Source of the DNA: Streptomyces tailanensis
GTDB taxonomy: Bacteria > Actinomycetota > Actinomycetes > Streptomycetales > Streptomycetaceae
Direction of reading: 5' to 3'
DNA: 64,000 bases
NCBI RefSeq assembly: GCF_008386495.1
Contig: NZ_VTHJ01000002.1
Coordinates: 113,128 to 177,127, forward strand
In this document: positions 8,209 through 17,232 of the stretch, in pieces
How the letters are laid out: each line of letters opens with the position of its first letter
How positions within the stretch are numbered: the first letter of the stretch is position 1
Made by a program: the position numbers and the translations under genes
The notes under the pieces: generated by a model
Databases searched by the model: none
The model's input: only the letters and a program-made list of their open reading frames with translations
Told to the model about the DNA's origin: nothing

Positions 8209-9485
8209 TCACGGCATTCCGACGGCGGGCGCGAGCTTTCCGAGAGGGATGTCCCGCAGACCGCGCAGCGGTGAGAAGAACAGCCACAGTCCCGCACAAC
8301 AGCCGCCTGCGACGGCGATCCACAGCGTGGTCCGGACGCCGAGGGTGGTGGCGAGCGCGCCGCCGACCAGACCGCCCAACGGCAGAGTGCCCAGGTGATC
8401 CAGCGGGCGGCGGCGCTGACCCGGCCGAGCATGTCCGGCGGGCAGGCGGCCTGGCGGTAACTGGTCAGCGAGACACCCGCGACGGTGGATGAGAAGGTCC
8501 ACGAGATCCAGCCGATGCCGAACAGCAGCACCCACCAGCCGGGCCCGGCCAGCGGGATGAGGAGTCCGGGCAGCGACAGCACGGTCATCGCGATCCAGCT
8601 GATCCGCGCCGAGCCGACCTTCCGGGCGAGGTACTGTGCCGCCACACCACCGGCCACCCCTCCGACGGCCCCCAGCGCCAGCAGCAGCCCGACCATGCCC
8701 GGCCGCAGGTGCAGGGTGCGGATGAGGAACAGCGGGCCGAGGGTCTCCACCATGATCACGAAGAAGTTGGCGGTGCCGTTGAAGGCCACCGAGTTGCGCA
8801 GGATGGGGTCGCGGGTCACGTAGGTGAGCCCCTCGCGGATCTGCGACCGCAGTGTGGGCCGTCGGTCGGGTTCGCTCCGCGGTCGGCGCGGCTCGCGGGT
8901 ACGGATCGCCGTCAGCGAGCCCGCTGACACCGCGAAGGAGAGCGCGTCGACCGTCATCGCCCCCGCGGGGCCGACCAGCGTCACCAGGCCCGCGCCCGCC
9001 CCGGGTCCGGCGATCTGTGCGACGGACTGCGAGGCGGCGAGCTTGCTGTTGCCGTCCATGAGTTGATCACGATCGAGCAGCACCGGCAGATAACTCTGGT
9101 ACGCCACCGTGAAGAACACGGACAGCACGCTGGAGACCGATGCCACGGCGTAGAGCTGAGCGAGCGTCAGTGCCTCGACGGCGTGGGCCAGCGGCACCGA
9201 GCCGATCACCAGGAGCAACGCGAGGTTGCACCAGATCATCAGCCGGCGCTTGGCGACCCGGTCCACGATCGCCCCGGTCGGCAGCGCGACGAGCAGATAC
9301 GCGCTGGTCTCCGCCGCGGCCAGCAGACCGACCTGGAACGCGGAGGCGTCCAGCAGCACGAGGGCGACCAACGGCAGTGCGAGAACGGTGACGTGGGAGC
9401 CCATCTCGCTGACCGTCTGGCCACCCCACAACAGCAGGAACTCCCGATGGCGCCAGACGGAGGAACGCTCACCTGCATCAACCAT
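8209..9485 (-). pseudogene. MFS transporter, frameshifted near its C-terminus
   Basis: An MFS permease with about 12 helices. It starts at the ATG at 9485 (MVDAGERSS...), followed by motif-A-like PTGAIVDRVAKRR. The protein reads correctly until ...AARWITW. The frame then breaks at the CCC run 8390-8392 on the plus strand. One added base would continue into GTLPLGGLVGGAL...LFFSPLRGLRDIP, a convincing last two helices that end at 8209. As written, the frame instead runs into a cysteine/arginine-rich non-membrane tail to 8196. This is either a true frameshift mutation or a one-base sequencing error. Substrate is unknown; the best guess is a drug or metabolite exporter. Confidence 0.75.
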
Positions 9486-9498
9486 CCGTCCGATGGTG

Positions 9499-9774
9499 TC
9501 ACCGGCCGCCTCTCCTGGCCAGACGACGACAGCTCCGCGCTGTCGCGAGCGCCCGATCCCCGCAGCCGCGCAACTGGCCGCGCGACATCTTGGCCCGCTG
9601 CCCGCCACCTGTGATCAGGGCGTTGACCGAGGCCATCGGGTCGCCGCCGGCCGTACGGGCCACCAGCGCCCCGACCACCAGGGGCAGCAGCGCCACCGCG
9701 AGGGCCGAACCGGTGGCGGTGGCCGTGGCGGTGACGTTTCGCAGGGGTCGGGGCCTCGTGGTCTGCGTCTTCAT
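9499..9774 (-). CDS. hypothetical small membrane protein or gene remnant
   Basis: 91 residues. A basic N-terminus (MKTQTTRPRPLRN) leads into one clear hydrophobic helix (~residues 20-41, ALAVALLPLVVGALVA). The C-terminal third is arginine-rich and looks non-native. The first ~57 residues read like the start of a larger membrane protein, so this may be the 5' stump of a deleted gene. No good Shine-Dalgarno sequence is seen. It lies between the frameshifted MFS gene and a foldback repeat, an area that appears to be decaying. I do not recognise a family. Confidence 0.35.
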   Translation of the reverse strand: MKTQTTRPRPLRNVTATATATGSALAVALLPLVVGALVARTAGGDPMASVNALITGGGQRAKMSRGQLRGCGDRALATARSCRRLARRGGR

Positions 9775-9857
9775 GATGACAGTCCATCAGCGGACCCGGG
9801 GCGGGGTATCGGACTACATACTCAGTCGATCCGTCCGGAGTACTCAGAGCACCGCCA

Positions 9858-10143
9858 CAGCGTCTCTGATCAGCTAAGCGATCCTATGCAAGACGTGGTG
9901 TCTGGCACGGGTCGTGTCCACCTGGGTGGGGTGGCGTGGGCGTGCAGGTGGAAGCCCACGCCCAGTGCCGCCCCTCTGGGCCGGTGTCGGCGGGTGGGGG
10001 GACCCCCATCCCGCCGACACCGGCCACAAGGGGCAGTACTGGGCGCGGGATTCAACCTCCACACCCATGTCACCCCGCCACGGTGGGAAACGATCCCTGA
10101 AACTCAATCCGACTCAGGATCGCTTAGCTGATTAGAGACGCTG
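9858..10143. repeat. 286-bp foldback (MITE-like) element
   Basis: Terminal inverted repeats of 28 bp, 9858-9885 and 10116-10143, match at 27 of 28 positions. The interior is also self-complementary: the left arm ~9905-10005 pairs imperfectly with ~10005-10105, so the whole element is one long hairpin. Because of this, conceptual translations of the two strands look alike (both contain GRCRRxGGPPxRRHRP). No transposase is encoded and no clear target duplication is seen. It lies in the gap between the decayed MFS region and the CebR-controlled gene. Confidence 0.75.
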
Positions 10144-10275
10144 AGGCCGACCGGGACTCGAACTCCACTCGAAGTGGGAGTGTCGCTGGTGGTGCGGGTG
10201 CGGGTGCGAATGAAGTAGCGCGTGAAAGATACCGAAAAGGTGATCGTTTCTTAAGAGCTCAACTTCCCTTTGGCG

Positions 10276-10304
10276 CAAGTGCGTTGGGTCCGTCGGCGCA
10301 CTTG
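10276..10304. promoter_or_regulatory. inverted repeat upstream of SGNH hydrolase promoter
   Basis: CAAGTGCG (10276-10283) and CGCACTTG (10297-10304) are a perfect 8-bp inverted repeat with a 13-nt spacer, directly abutting the predicted -35 element. It could be a second regulator site or a small hairpin; no T-run follows. Confidence 0.35.
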
Positions 10305-10306
10305 TC

Positions 10307-10336
10307 TTGACGCGTTAATGACAACAGTGGCATGTT
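10307..10336 (+). promoter_or_regulatory. promoter of the SGNH hydrolase gene
   Basis: TTGACG (10307-10312) and CATGTT (10331-10336) are separated by 18 bp. The CebR operator begins 4 nt after the -10, so bound CebR would overlap the transcription start. Confidence 0.5.
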
Positions 10337-10340
10337 CCGA

Positions 10341-10354
10341 TGGGAGCGCTCCCA
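10341..10354. promoter_or_regulatory. CebR operator (cello-oligosaccharide repressor box)
   Basis: TGGGAGCGCTCCCA is a perfect 14-bp palindrome identical to the published Streptomyces CebR box. CebR is a LacI-family repressor released by cellobiose/cellotriose. Its position just downstream of a predicted -10 and 23 bp before the start codon predicts cello-oligosaccharide-inducible expression of the secreted esterase. The downstream mannanase may be included. Confidence 0.85.
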
Positions 10355-10377
10355 TCTCACTCGGGGAAGGGAACATC

Positions 10378-11499
10378 ATGCACAGCACCGGACTCTCACG
10401 CTTACTGATCATTCCGTTTCTCGGCCTGCTGGCCGCTCTGCTCGCGCCCTTGACTCTCGCGTCGCCCGCCGCAGCCGCGCCGAGGGCGGTGGATACGGCG
10501 GCGGACCCGGTGCGCGTCATGCCGCTGGGCGACTCGATCACCGGCTCGCCCGGCTGCTGGCGGGCCGCGCTGTGGAACCAGTTGCAGAACGCCGGTTACA
10601 CGAACATCGACTTCGTCGGCACCCTCGGCCCCCAGGGCTGCGGGGTGGCGCACGACGGCGACAACGAGGGGCACGGCGGCGAGTTGGTGACCAATGTGGC
10701 CGACCAGGACCTGCTGCCCGGGCGGCTCGCCGCGACGCTTCCGGACATCGTTGTCATGCACTTCGGTACGAACGATGTGTGGAGCAGCATCGCCCCCGAC
10801 CGCATCCTCGCCGCCTACACCAAGCTGGTTGGGCAGATGCGGGCCTCCAACCCGGACATGCGGATCCTCGTCGCGCAGATCATCCCGATGAACCCCAGCA
10901 GTTGTGCGGGCTGCGCGCAGCGTGTCGTGGACTTCAACGCGCGGATCCCGGACTGGGCCCGGGCGACGTCCACGAGCCGCTCGCCGGTGACTGTCGTCGA
11001 CCAGTGGACGGGATTCAGTACGGCCACGGACACGTACGACGGGGTGCATCCGAACGCCTCCGGGGACGACAAGATCGCCGCGCGCTGGTATCCGGCACTG
11101 AGCGCGACGCTGGACGCGGGGATTCCGGAGGATCCGGACGACCCCGGTGACCCCGACGACCCCGGTGAGGGCGAGCCTTCCTGCACGGCTGCCTTCCGGG
11201 CCGTGAACGTCTGGCAGGGCGGTTACCAGGGTGAGGTGACCGTGACCAACACGTCCGCCTCTTCCGTCTCGGGCTGGACCGTGACCGTCGTACCGGCCGA
11301 CGGCGCGCGGCTCACCCAGGTCTGGAACGGCACGCTCGGTTCAGCGTCCGACGGCACCACCACTGTCTCCAACGCCGGCTGGAACGGCACCCTCGCACCC
11401 GGTGCGAGCGCCGCGTTCGGCTTCGTCGCCACCACTTCGTCGACGGCCGGGACGCCGTCGGTAACTGTCGGCTGCACGGCGCGGGCCGCCACCTCCTGA
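10378..11499 (+). CDS. secreted SGNH/GDSL hydrolase with CBM2 module
   Basis: 373 residues. A Sec signal peptide (hydrophobic core, cleavage near ASPAAAAPRA, ~residue 36) precedes an SGNH hydrolase domain (~residues 45-245) of the carbohydrate acetyl-esterase (CE3-like) type. It has GDSITGS with the nucleophile Ser (~52), block III GTNDVW (~122) and DGVHPNASG with the Asp-His pair (~221-224). An acidic Asp-Pro-Gly linker leads to a cellulose-binding CBM2 (~268-373) with paired cysteines. The start at 10378 gives the signal peptide and follows GGGAAGGGAA. With the CebR box, a plant cell-wall deacetylase role is inferred. The actual ester substrate is unknown. Confidence 0.87.
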   Translation: MHSTGLSRLLIIPFLGLLAALLAPLTLASPAAAAPRAVDTAADPVRVMPLGDSITGSPGCWRAALWNQLQNAGYTNIDFVGTLGPQGCGVAHDGDNEGHGGELVTNVADQDLLPGRLAATLPDIVVMHFGTNDVWSSIAPDRILAAYTKLVGQMRASNPDMRILVAQIIPMNPSSCAGCAQRVVDFNARIPDWARATSTSRSPVTVVDQWTGFSTATDTYDGVHPNASGDDKIAARWYPALSATLDAGIPEDPDDPGDPDDPGEGEPSCTAAFRAVNVWQGGYQGEVTVTNTSASSVSGWTVTVVPADGARLTQVWNGTLGSASDGTTTVSNAGWNGTLAPGASAAFGFVATTSSTAGTPSVTVGCTARAATS

Positions 11500-11578
11500 C
11501 GACCGGTGCGGAGCTCGACCGGCCGCTGCCCACACGCGTGACCGGCCTCCTCCCCAACTCCCCTCTCCTGGAGCCACC

Positions 11579-13216
11579 ATGAGATCCCGTACCCCGGCCA
11601 TCCCCCATGTGACCGCGGTCGCCGCGGCCCTTCTGGGGCTGCTCCTCCCCCTGTTCGCCCTCGGTCCGCCGGCCCAGGCGGCGCCCACCGGTTTCCGTGT
11701 CGAGAACGGACGGCTGCTGGAGCGGTCGGGCAACGACTTCGTGATGCGGGGCGTCAACCACGCCCACACCTGGTACGCGGGCCGGATCAGCTCCCTGTCC
11801 CACATCAAGGCCAAGGGCGCCAACACCGTCCGCGTGGTCCTCTCCAGCGGCGACCGGTGGACCCGTAACGACACCGCCGACGTGGCGAACGTCGTCGCGG
11901 AGTGCAAGCGGAACCGGCTGATCTGCGTCCTTGAGGTGCACGACACGACGGGGTACGGCGAGCAGAGCGGTGCCGTCACGCTCTCGCGCGCCGCCGACTA
12001 CTGGATCAGTGTGCAGAGCGCGCTGACCGGTCAGGAGGACTACGTCATCGTCAACATCGGCAACGAGCCGTACGGCAACAACAATTACGCGAGCTGGACG
12101 GCCGACACGAAGGCGGCGATCCAGAAGCTGCGCACGGCCGGTTTCGACCACACGCTCATGGTCGACGCGCCCAACTGGGGCCAGGACTGGGCGTTCACGA
12201 TGCGCGACAACGCGGCTTCCGTCTTCGCCGCCGATCCGGACGCCAACACCGTCTTCTCCATCCACATGTACGGCGTCTTCGACACGGCCGCCGAGATCAG
12301 CGACTACCTGGGCCGCTTCGTCACCGCGAAACTCCCCATCGTGGTTGGCGAGTTCGGGCACGACCACTCCGACGGCAACCCCGACGAGGAAGCCGTCCTG
12401 GCCACCGCCCAGCGGCTCGGCCTCGGTTACCTCGGCTGGTCCTGGAGCGGCAACGGCGGTGGCGTCGAGTATCTGGACATGGTCACGAACTTCGACCCGA
12501 ACCAGCTCACCAGCTGGGGTCAGCGGCTCTTCAACGGCGCGAACGGTATCGCCGCGACCGCCAGGGAGGCCGCGATCTACTCCTCGTCCGGCGGCGGGGA
12601 CACCACTCCCCCGACCGCCCCCGGAACCCCGAGCACCTCGGCGGTGACCTCCTCGTCCGCCACGCTGACCTGGGCCGCCGCGACGGACGCGACCGGTGTC
12701 TCGGGCTACGACGTGGTCCGCGTCAACGGCACGAGCGAGACCGCCGCGACGACCACGACGGGCACCTCCGCCACGCTGACCGGCCTTACCCCGGCCACGT
12801 CGTACGTCTTCGCTGTGTACGCCCGTGACTCGGCCGGCAACCGCTCCCCGCGCTCCGGCACGGTGACCGTCACCACCACTTCCGGCGGCTCGATGGCGGC
12901 CTGCGCGGTCGGCTACCGGGTGACGAGCGAGTGGTCCGGCGGCTTCCAGGGCGAGATCGTCGTCCGCAACACCGGCACCTCGGCGATCAACGGCTGGACC
13001 CTGCGTTGGACGTTCCCCGACAGTCAGCGCGTCACCAACCTGTGGGGCGGCACCGCGACCCAGTCCGGCGCCGAGGTGAGCGTCACGGCCGCGTCGTACA
13101 CGGCGAACATCCCGGCGGCCGGCTCGGTGACTCTCGGCTTCACGGCGAGTCGGGGAAGCACGAACCCCAGTCCCACGGCGTTCGCCCTCAACGGCTCGAC
13201 CTGCACGGTGTCCTGA
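11579..13216 (+). CDS. secreted GH5 beta-mannanase with FN3 and CBM2 modules
   Basis: 545 residues. A signal peptide (cleavage near PPAQAAP, ~residue 37) is followed by a GH5 (subfamily-8-like) catalytic barrel, ~40-335. The acid/base Glu is in NIGNEPYG (~163) and the nucleophile Glu in VVGEFGHD (~259). An FN3 module (~340-437) and a C-terminal CBM2 with terminal cysteines (~442-545) follow. It is expected to hydrolyse beta-1,4-mannans while anchored to cellulose. It lies 79 bp downstream of the esterase gene in the same direction, without an evident own CebR box. Co-transcription and CebR control are plausible but not proven. Confidence 0.9.
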   Translation: MRSRTPAIPHVTAVAAALLGLLLPLFALGPPAQAAPTGFRVENGRLLERSGNDFVMRGVNHAHTWYAGRISSLSHIKAKGANTVRVVLSSGDRWTRNDTADVANVVAECKRNRLICVLEVHDTTGYGEQSGAVTLSRAADYWISVQSALTGQEDYVIVNIGNEPYGNNNYASWTADTKAAIQKLRTAGFDHTLMVDAPNWGQDWAFTMRDNAASVFAADPDANTVFSIHMYGVFDTAAEISDYLGRFVTAKLPIVVGEFGHDHSDGNPDEEAVLATAQRLGLGYLGWSWSGNGGGVEYLDMVTNFDPNQLTSWGQRLFNGANGIAATAREAAIYSSSGGGDTTPPTAPGTPSTSAVTSSSATLTWAAATDATGVSGYDVVRVNGTSETAATTTTGTSATLTGLTPATSYVFAVYARDSAGNRSPRSGTVTVTTTSGGSMAACAVGYRVTSEWSGGFQGEIVVRNTGTSAINGWTLRWTFPDSQRVTNLWGGTATQSGAEVSVTAASYTANIPAAGSVTLGFTASRGSTNPSPTAFALNGSTCTVS

Positions 13217-13229
13217 GAGTGTCCTGAGG

Positions 13230-14783
13230 TCAGACCTGGCCGGGCCCCGTCCCGCCCTTGAGGCGGTCCAGGTCGGACTCCCGGACCTGGATGGCCAGGA
13301 GGGCGATCAGCGCGGCGATCACGGTGAAGATGGCCGCCATGATGAAGGCGGCCGAGACCCCGGCGGTGAGGATCTCGTCGGACCAGGGCGGCGGGAGCTG
13401 CCCGGTGCGTTCGAAGAGCAGGCGCTCGGCCGGGGTCGCCTGGGACAGGAAGCGGGGGATCTGCTCCGCGGCCTCGTTGGTGCTGGCCGTGCCGAACATG
13501 GTGACGAGGATGGACAGACCGAGTGAACCGCCGACCTGCTGGGTGGCGTTGAGGAGCCCGGAGGCCGCGCCGGTCTCCTGGGTGCGGACGTTGGACAGCG
13601 CCATCAGGGTCAGCGAGACGAACTCCATGCCCATGCCCAGGCTGAAGACGAGGATCGGGCCGAGGACGCTGCCGGTGTAGGTGGAGTGGACATCGGTCAG
13701 CGTCAGCCAGGCCAGTCCTGCCGCGGACAGGATCGCGCCCACCACCATGAACGGCTTGGGCCCGTACACGGGCAGGAACCGCGACGCCAGCCCGGCGCCG
13801 ACCGCGATGACCGCGCTGACCGGCAGGAACGCGAACCCGGTGGCCAGGGGGCTGAAGTCCAGCACGTTCTGCACGAAGAGCGTCAGGAAGAAGAACATAC
13901 CGAAGATCGCGGCGGCCAGGCACAGCATGATGCCGTACGTGCCCGCGCGATTGCGGTCGGCGAACATGTGCAGCGGGGTGATCGGCTGCCGGGAGCGCCT
14001 CTCCACCAGCACGAACACCGCGAGGAGGACGACGGCCCCGGCGAACGAGGCCAGCGTCACCGCGTCCCGCCAGCCGTCCTGGGCGGCCCGGATGAACCCG
14101 TAGACCAGCAGGACCATGCCCGCGGTGGAGGTGAGCGCGCCGGTGATGTCGAAGTGCCCGGGGTGCCGTTCGGACTCGCGGATCCAGCGGGGCGTGGCGA
14201 GGACGATGAGCAGTCCGATCGGTACGTTGACGAAGAGCACCCAGCGCCAGTTCAGCCACTCCACGAGCACTCCGCCCGCGAGCAGCCCGATCGCGCCGCC
14301 GCCGGCCGAGACCGCGGCGAACACCCCGAACGCCCGGTTGCGTTCCGGGCCTTCGCGGAAGGTCGTGCTGATCAGCGCGAGGGAGGTCGGGGACGCGATG
14401 GCGCCGCCGACGCCCTGGAGGGCGCGGGCGGCGAGCAGTTGACCCGAGTTCTGGGCGAAGCCGCCGAGCAGGGACGCCAGGACGAAGAGCAGGACACCGA
14501 AGATGAAGACCCGCCGCCGCCCTAGGATGTCCCCGGCCCGGCCGCCGAGCAGCAACAGACCGCCGAACGTCAGGGTGTACGCGTTGACCACCCAGGACAG
14601 GCTCGTGGTCGAGAAGTCCAGGGACCTCTGGATGTTCGGAAGCGCGATGTTCACGATGGTGATGTCCAGCACCACCATCAGCTGGCACGACGCGATGACC
14701 AGCAACGCCATCGCACTCCCGCCACCACCCGATTCCTGGGTGGTGGTCCCGGCCGGAGAACTCGGCTGCGGGCTGCTGCTCAT
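13230..14783 (-). CDS. DHA2-family (14-TM) MFS multidrug efflux transporter
   Basis: 517 residues and about 14 hydrophobic helices. Motif D1 is visible as LVVLDITIVNIALP, motif A as GGRAGDILGRRR, and the antiporter motif C as ALQGVGGAIASPTSLALI. These mark the proton-coupled drug/H+ antiporter DHA2 group (EmrB/QacA-like). A Gly/Ser-rich hydrophilic N-terminus of ~25 residues precedes the first helix. It is convergent with the mannanase, with only 13 bp between stops. No TetR/MarR regulator is adjacent. Substrates may include antibiotics or toxic metabolites but cannot be predicted. Confidence 0.92.
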   Translation of the reverse strand: MSSSPQPSSPAGTTTQESGGGGSAMALLVIASCQLMVVLDITIVNIALPNIQRSLDFSTTSLSWVVNAYTLTFGGLLLLGGRAGDILGRRRVFIFGVLLFVLASLLGGFAQNSGQLLAARALQGVGGAIASPTSLALISTTFREGPERNRAFGVFAAVSAGGGAIGLLAGGVLVEWLNWRWVLFVNVPIGLLIVLATPRWIRESERHPGHFDITGALTSTAGMVLLVYGFIRAAQDGWRDAVTLASFAGAVVLLAVFVLVERRSRQPITPLHMFADRNRAGTYGIMLCLAAAIFGMFFFLTLFVQNVLDFSPLATGFAFLPVSAVIAVGAGLASRFLPVYGPKPFMVVGAILSAAGLAWLTLTDVHSTYTGSVLGPILVFSLGMGMEFVSLTLMALSNVRTQETGAASGLLNATQQVGGSLGLSILVTMFGTASTNEAAEQIPRFLSQATPAERLLFERTGQLPPPWSDEILTAGVSAAFIMAAIFTVIAALIALLAIQVRESDLDRLKGGTGPGQV

Positions 14784-14913
14784 GGCGATCGCCGCGTGTC
14801 ACTCGACAGAGGTCACAGAAGGTCACACAGGTCGGCGAACGGTCCCGTCCACTCCTGCGTCCACTGTTCGACGGTACGCCCGTGCCCCGGCCGTCACCAC
14901 TCGAACGGCGGCA

Positions 14914-15180
14914 TCACGCGAGCCGCCCGTCCCGTTGGGCCTCGCCGCGCAGCTCCCGCAGGGACAGGCGGCGTCCGTCGTCCAGAGCGACGTGCCAGAA
15001 GGCCATGCCGGAACAGCTCCTGGTGCCCCGCACCACCTTCCCCGCCTCGTCCGCGGTGTTGTAACGGTCACCGCTGGGCAGGGTGAGATACTCGTCCGCG
15101 TCCACCGTCACGGTATGGCGGCCACCGCGGTACTCCGCCTCCAACTCGGCGCCCGGCGGCAGCACGGCCGCGCGCATCAT
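14914..15180 (-). CDS. small RAMA-like domain protein or remnant
   Basis: 88 residues. The pattern LPPGAELEAEYRGGRHTVTV, then SGDRYNTADEAGKVVRGTRSCSGMAFWHV resembles the RAMA (restriction-system modified-DNA reader) fold: a small beta-domain with a GxxFW core. RAMA domains usually form the C-terminus of larger proteins. In-frame reading upstream of 15180 gives no plausible extension, whereas a neighbouring frame does (KLDKVITDSASAAP...). I therefore suspect a larger gene broken by frameshifts. Function is unassigned. Confidence 0.45.
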   Translation of the reverse strand: MMRAAVLPPGAELEAEYRGGRHTVTVDADEYLTLPSGDRYNTADEAGKVVRGTRSCSGMAFWHVALDDGRRLSLRELRGEAQRDGRLA

Positions 15181-15197
15181 GCGCGCCAGGTCGGTGT

Positions 15198-15704
15198 TCA
15201 GGGGCCGCCGACGCGGAGTCGGTGATCACCTTGTCGAGCTTGCTCGTCACCGAGGAAGAACACCTCCGCATCCCGCCGGTACACCCTCCCCTCGCGCACC
15301 AGCCGGTCGAAGGCCTCGAACAGGTCCGTCACCAGGATGCGTACGTCCTCGGCCGTCCAGGCGTACTCCTGCTGGTAGTACTCGATGTGATACCTGGCCT
15401 GCCCGAACGGGCACCGCCGTCGCCGAGGGCGGCGACCGGCAGGCGGTCGGGGCGGGCGAGTACCGCGCCGATGGTGGTGGCTGGCCCAGTTCAGCCAGGA
15501 GACGGCCGGATCGGGAGAGCCCGCGGTCAGGCGCTGGTAGCGCGACCGCAGGGCTTGCGGAGTGTCCGGGGTGCCGCCGATGAAGGCGTGCAGGGCCGGA
15601 TCGGACAGCACCGCGGCCATCTCCTCGGCGTGCTCGACGTGCAGCGGCAGCAGGTCCAGCCGCCGGGTGCTGATGGCCTGGGCCGTGAGGGGGTTCATGG
15701 GCAC
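15198..15704 (-). pseudogene. chimeric remnant: GNAT N-terminus joined to an unrelated C-terminal piece
   Basis: The first ~68 residues (ISTRRLDLLPLHVEHAEEMAAVL...SRYQRLTAGSPD...WLNW) are the typical start of a GNAT N-acetyltransferase. After WLNW the sequence becomes Arg/Pro-rich and out of frame. The acetyl-CoA-binding half is missing. From about residue 100 a different well-formed segment appears (YHIEYYQQEYAWTAEDVRILVTDLFEAFDRLV...DAEVFFLGDE) that I do not recognise. The frame ends just before the RAMA-like fragment and may originally have continued into it. The simplest reading is a deletion joining two genes, followed by frameshifts. Confidence 0.55.
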
Positions 15705-15825
15705 ATGGTTTCCTCGCTCGCCTCGAAAACCTGTGTGCGATCGAGGCGGTGGGCGTTATGATCACCGCGATGATGACTCACTCCATTGACAGATCGGGGG
15801 TTCCGTCCGCGCAAGGTGAGTGCTG

Positions 15826-17232
15826 ATGCTCACTCACATCGCGAACGGGGATTCCCGCCTTTCCTACTGGTTGCGCGTGCGCGAGTTCGCCGTGCCGCCG
15901 TCGATGATCGAGACCGCCACCGCTCGCCGTGCTGTCGGCGACTGGGCGGGGGCGTGTGCTGCCGCAGGCATCGATGTCGACCTCAATCCGCGTACCGTGG
16001 CACACGAATACGGCCAGGATGTCGCGGCCCGGCTTCGGGACGACCTACGGCATTTGGCGCCCGATCTGCTGCGCTGGCACATGCCGAGGGTCGCTCCCGA
16101 CGGGCTGTTGCGGCCGGGCCTGACCGTCACTCTGGCCCGGTACGAGGCCGCCGGACGCGACGGGCCGTATCCCGTGCATCTCGTGGTCCGGACCCCGCCC
16201 GCGTGGGCGGACGCCGGTCAGCGGATCGGCCTCGCGCTGTGGGACGGGTCCCGCGGCGAGGTCGACAGGTGTCGGCATCCGCGTCCTCGTCCCAGTCGGC
16301 GGTTCCGTTTCGATCTGCACCGGCATCTGTGGGACGCGCGCAGGGCGGGTGAACTGCGGATCCGGGCGGGGGCCGAGGTGCCGCCCTCCACCGCCGAACC
16401 TTCCGTACGGGACCCGGAGTTGTCGGGGCTCGTGCCGCCGGAGCGGGGCTGTGCCGTCGGCCGGTGGGCGGAGGAGGCGGGGATCGTGCTGCGTGCCGAG
16501 GGGCGGTCCGGGGGTGCCGTCCTGGTGCGGTTCGGGGTCCGGCGGCGGCTGGTGCTGCATGTGGCGCTGGGCGTCGGGCTCGGGCCGCCCGGGCCGCGCA
16601 TCGTGGGGGTGAACGGCGACGACAGGGCTTGCAGTTCGCTGCCGGTGCTGCCCGACGCGGCGACCTGGGTGCTGCCCGACCTGGAACTGATCCGTTCCGG
16701 TGCGATCGAGGTCGACCGGCTGCATCCGCTGGTCGCCTCCGCGCTCGTACCCGATCATGTTCCGTCGGCTTCGGCCCGGGCGCGGGAACGGGCAGGGCAG
16801 CCGCGGTTCGTGGACTGCCGGGGAGTTCAGCATCGGATCGGCCTGGTCGACGGCGTTCTGGCCCCGCTGGACCACGACCCGGCCGAGCTCCGGCGGGAGG
16901 AACTGCTGGTCGCGTTGACCGGTACACCGCTCCCCTGCTTGCAGGCCATCGACGAGGCGCACCGCCGCCCGGACTGCCTGTCCGGTGTGCGGGAACGCCT
17001 CGACCACGGCGACATCGCCGGAGCGCTGGCCGTCGTCGAGGGTCTGCTGGGCCCCGACGCACTGCTGCGCGACGGCGCGCTGCGGGACGAGTTGGAGGAG
17101 GCCGCGCGCCGGCGGATCACCTACGGGTTGTACAGGTCGGGCCTGACCGGCCCCGGCCCACGCCGTATCCGCCTCAGCGACCGCCGTCGCCCTTCCCGCG
17201 AGCTCCGCTCACGCAACGCCACGTTCTTCTGA
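15826..17232 (+). CDS. hypothetical protein of a MoxR/VWA locus
   Basis: 468 residues, no signal peptide or membrane segment, Arg-rich (especially ~150-170 and the last 30 residues). I recognise no domain. The ATG at 15826 is favoured over the GTG at 15820 because AAGG lies about 9 nt upstream. It is followed 111 bp later by a MoxR ATPase and a VWA/HEXXH protein in the same direction. MoxR-VWA pairs commonly act as chaperone-like systems on a third partner. This protein could be that partner or an accessory factor; that is inference from position only. Confidence 0.75.
   Translation: MLTHIANGDSRLSYWLRVREFAVPPSMIETATARRAVGDWAGACAAAGIDVDLNPRTVAHEYGQDVAARLRDDLRHLAPDLLRWHMPRVAPDGLLRPGLTVTLARYEAAGRDGPYPVHLVVRTPPAWADAGQRIGLALWDGSRGEVDRCRHPRPRPSRRFRFDLHRHLWDARRAGELRIRAGAEVPPSTAEPSVRDPELSGLVPPERGCAVGRWAEEAGIVLRAEGRSGGAVLVRFGVRRRLVLHVALGVGLGPPGPRIVGVNGDDRACSSLPVLPDAATWVLPDLELIRSGAIEVDRLHPLVASALVPDHVPSASARARERAGQPRFVDCRGVQHRIGLVDGVLAPLDHDPAELRREELLVALTGTPLPCLQAIDEAHRRPDCLSGVRERLDHGDIAGALAVVEGLLGPDALLRDGALRDELEEAARRRITYGLYRSGLTGPGPRRIRLSDRRRPSRELRSRNATFF

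Noticed and set aside
9226-10131. A 301-codon plus-strand frame crossing the MFS start and the foldback element
   Set aside because: Its composition changes abruptly at the repeat, there is no domain, and both flanking segments are better explained otherwise.
10145-10185. A GGGACTCGAACTCC-like stretch suggesting the T-arm of a tRNA beside the foldback element
   Set aside because: No acceptor, D- or anticodon arm can be built around it and the T-stem does not pair properly, so no tRNA is called.
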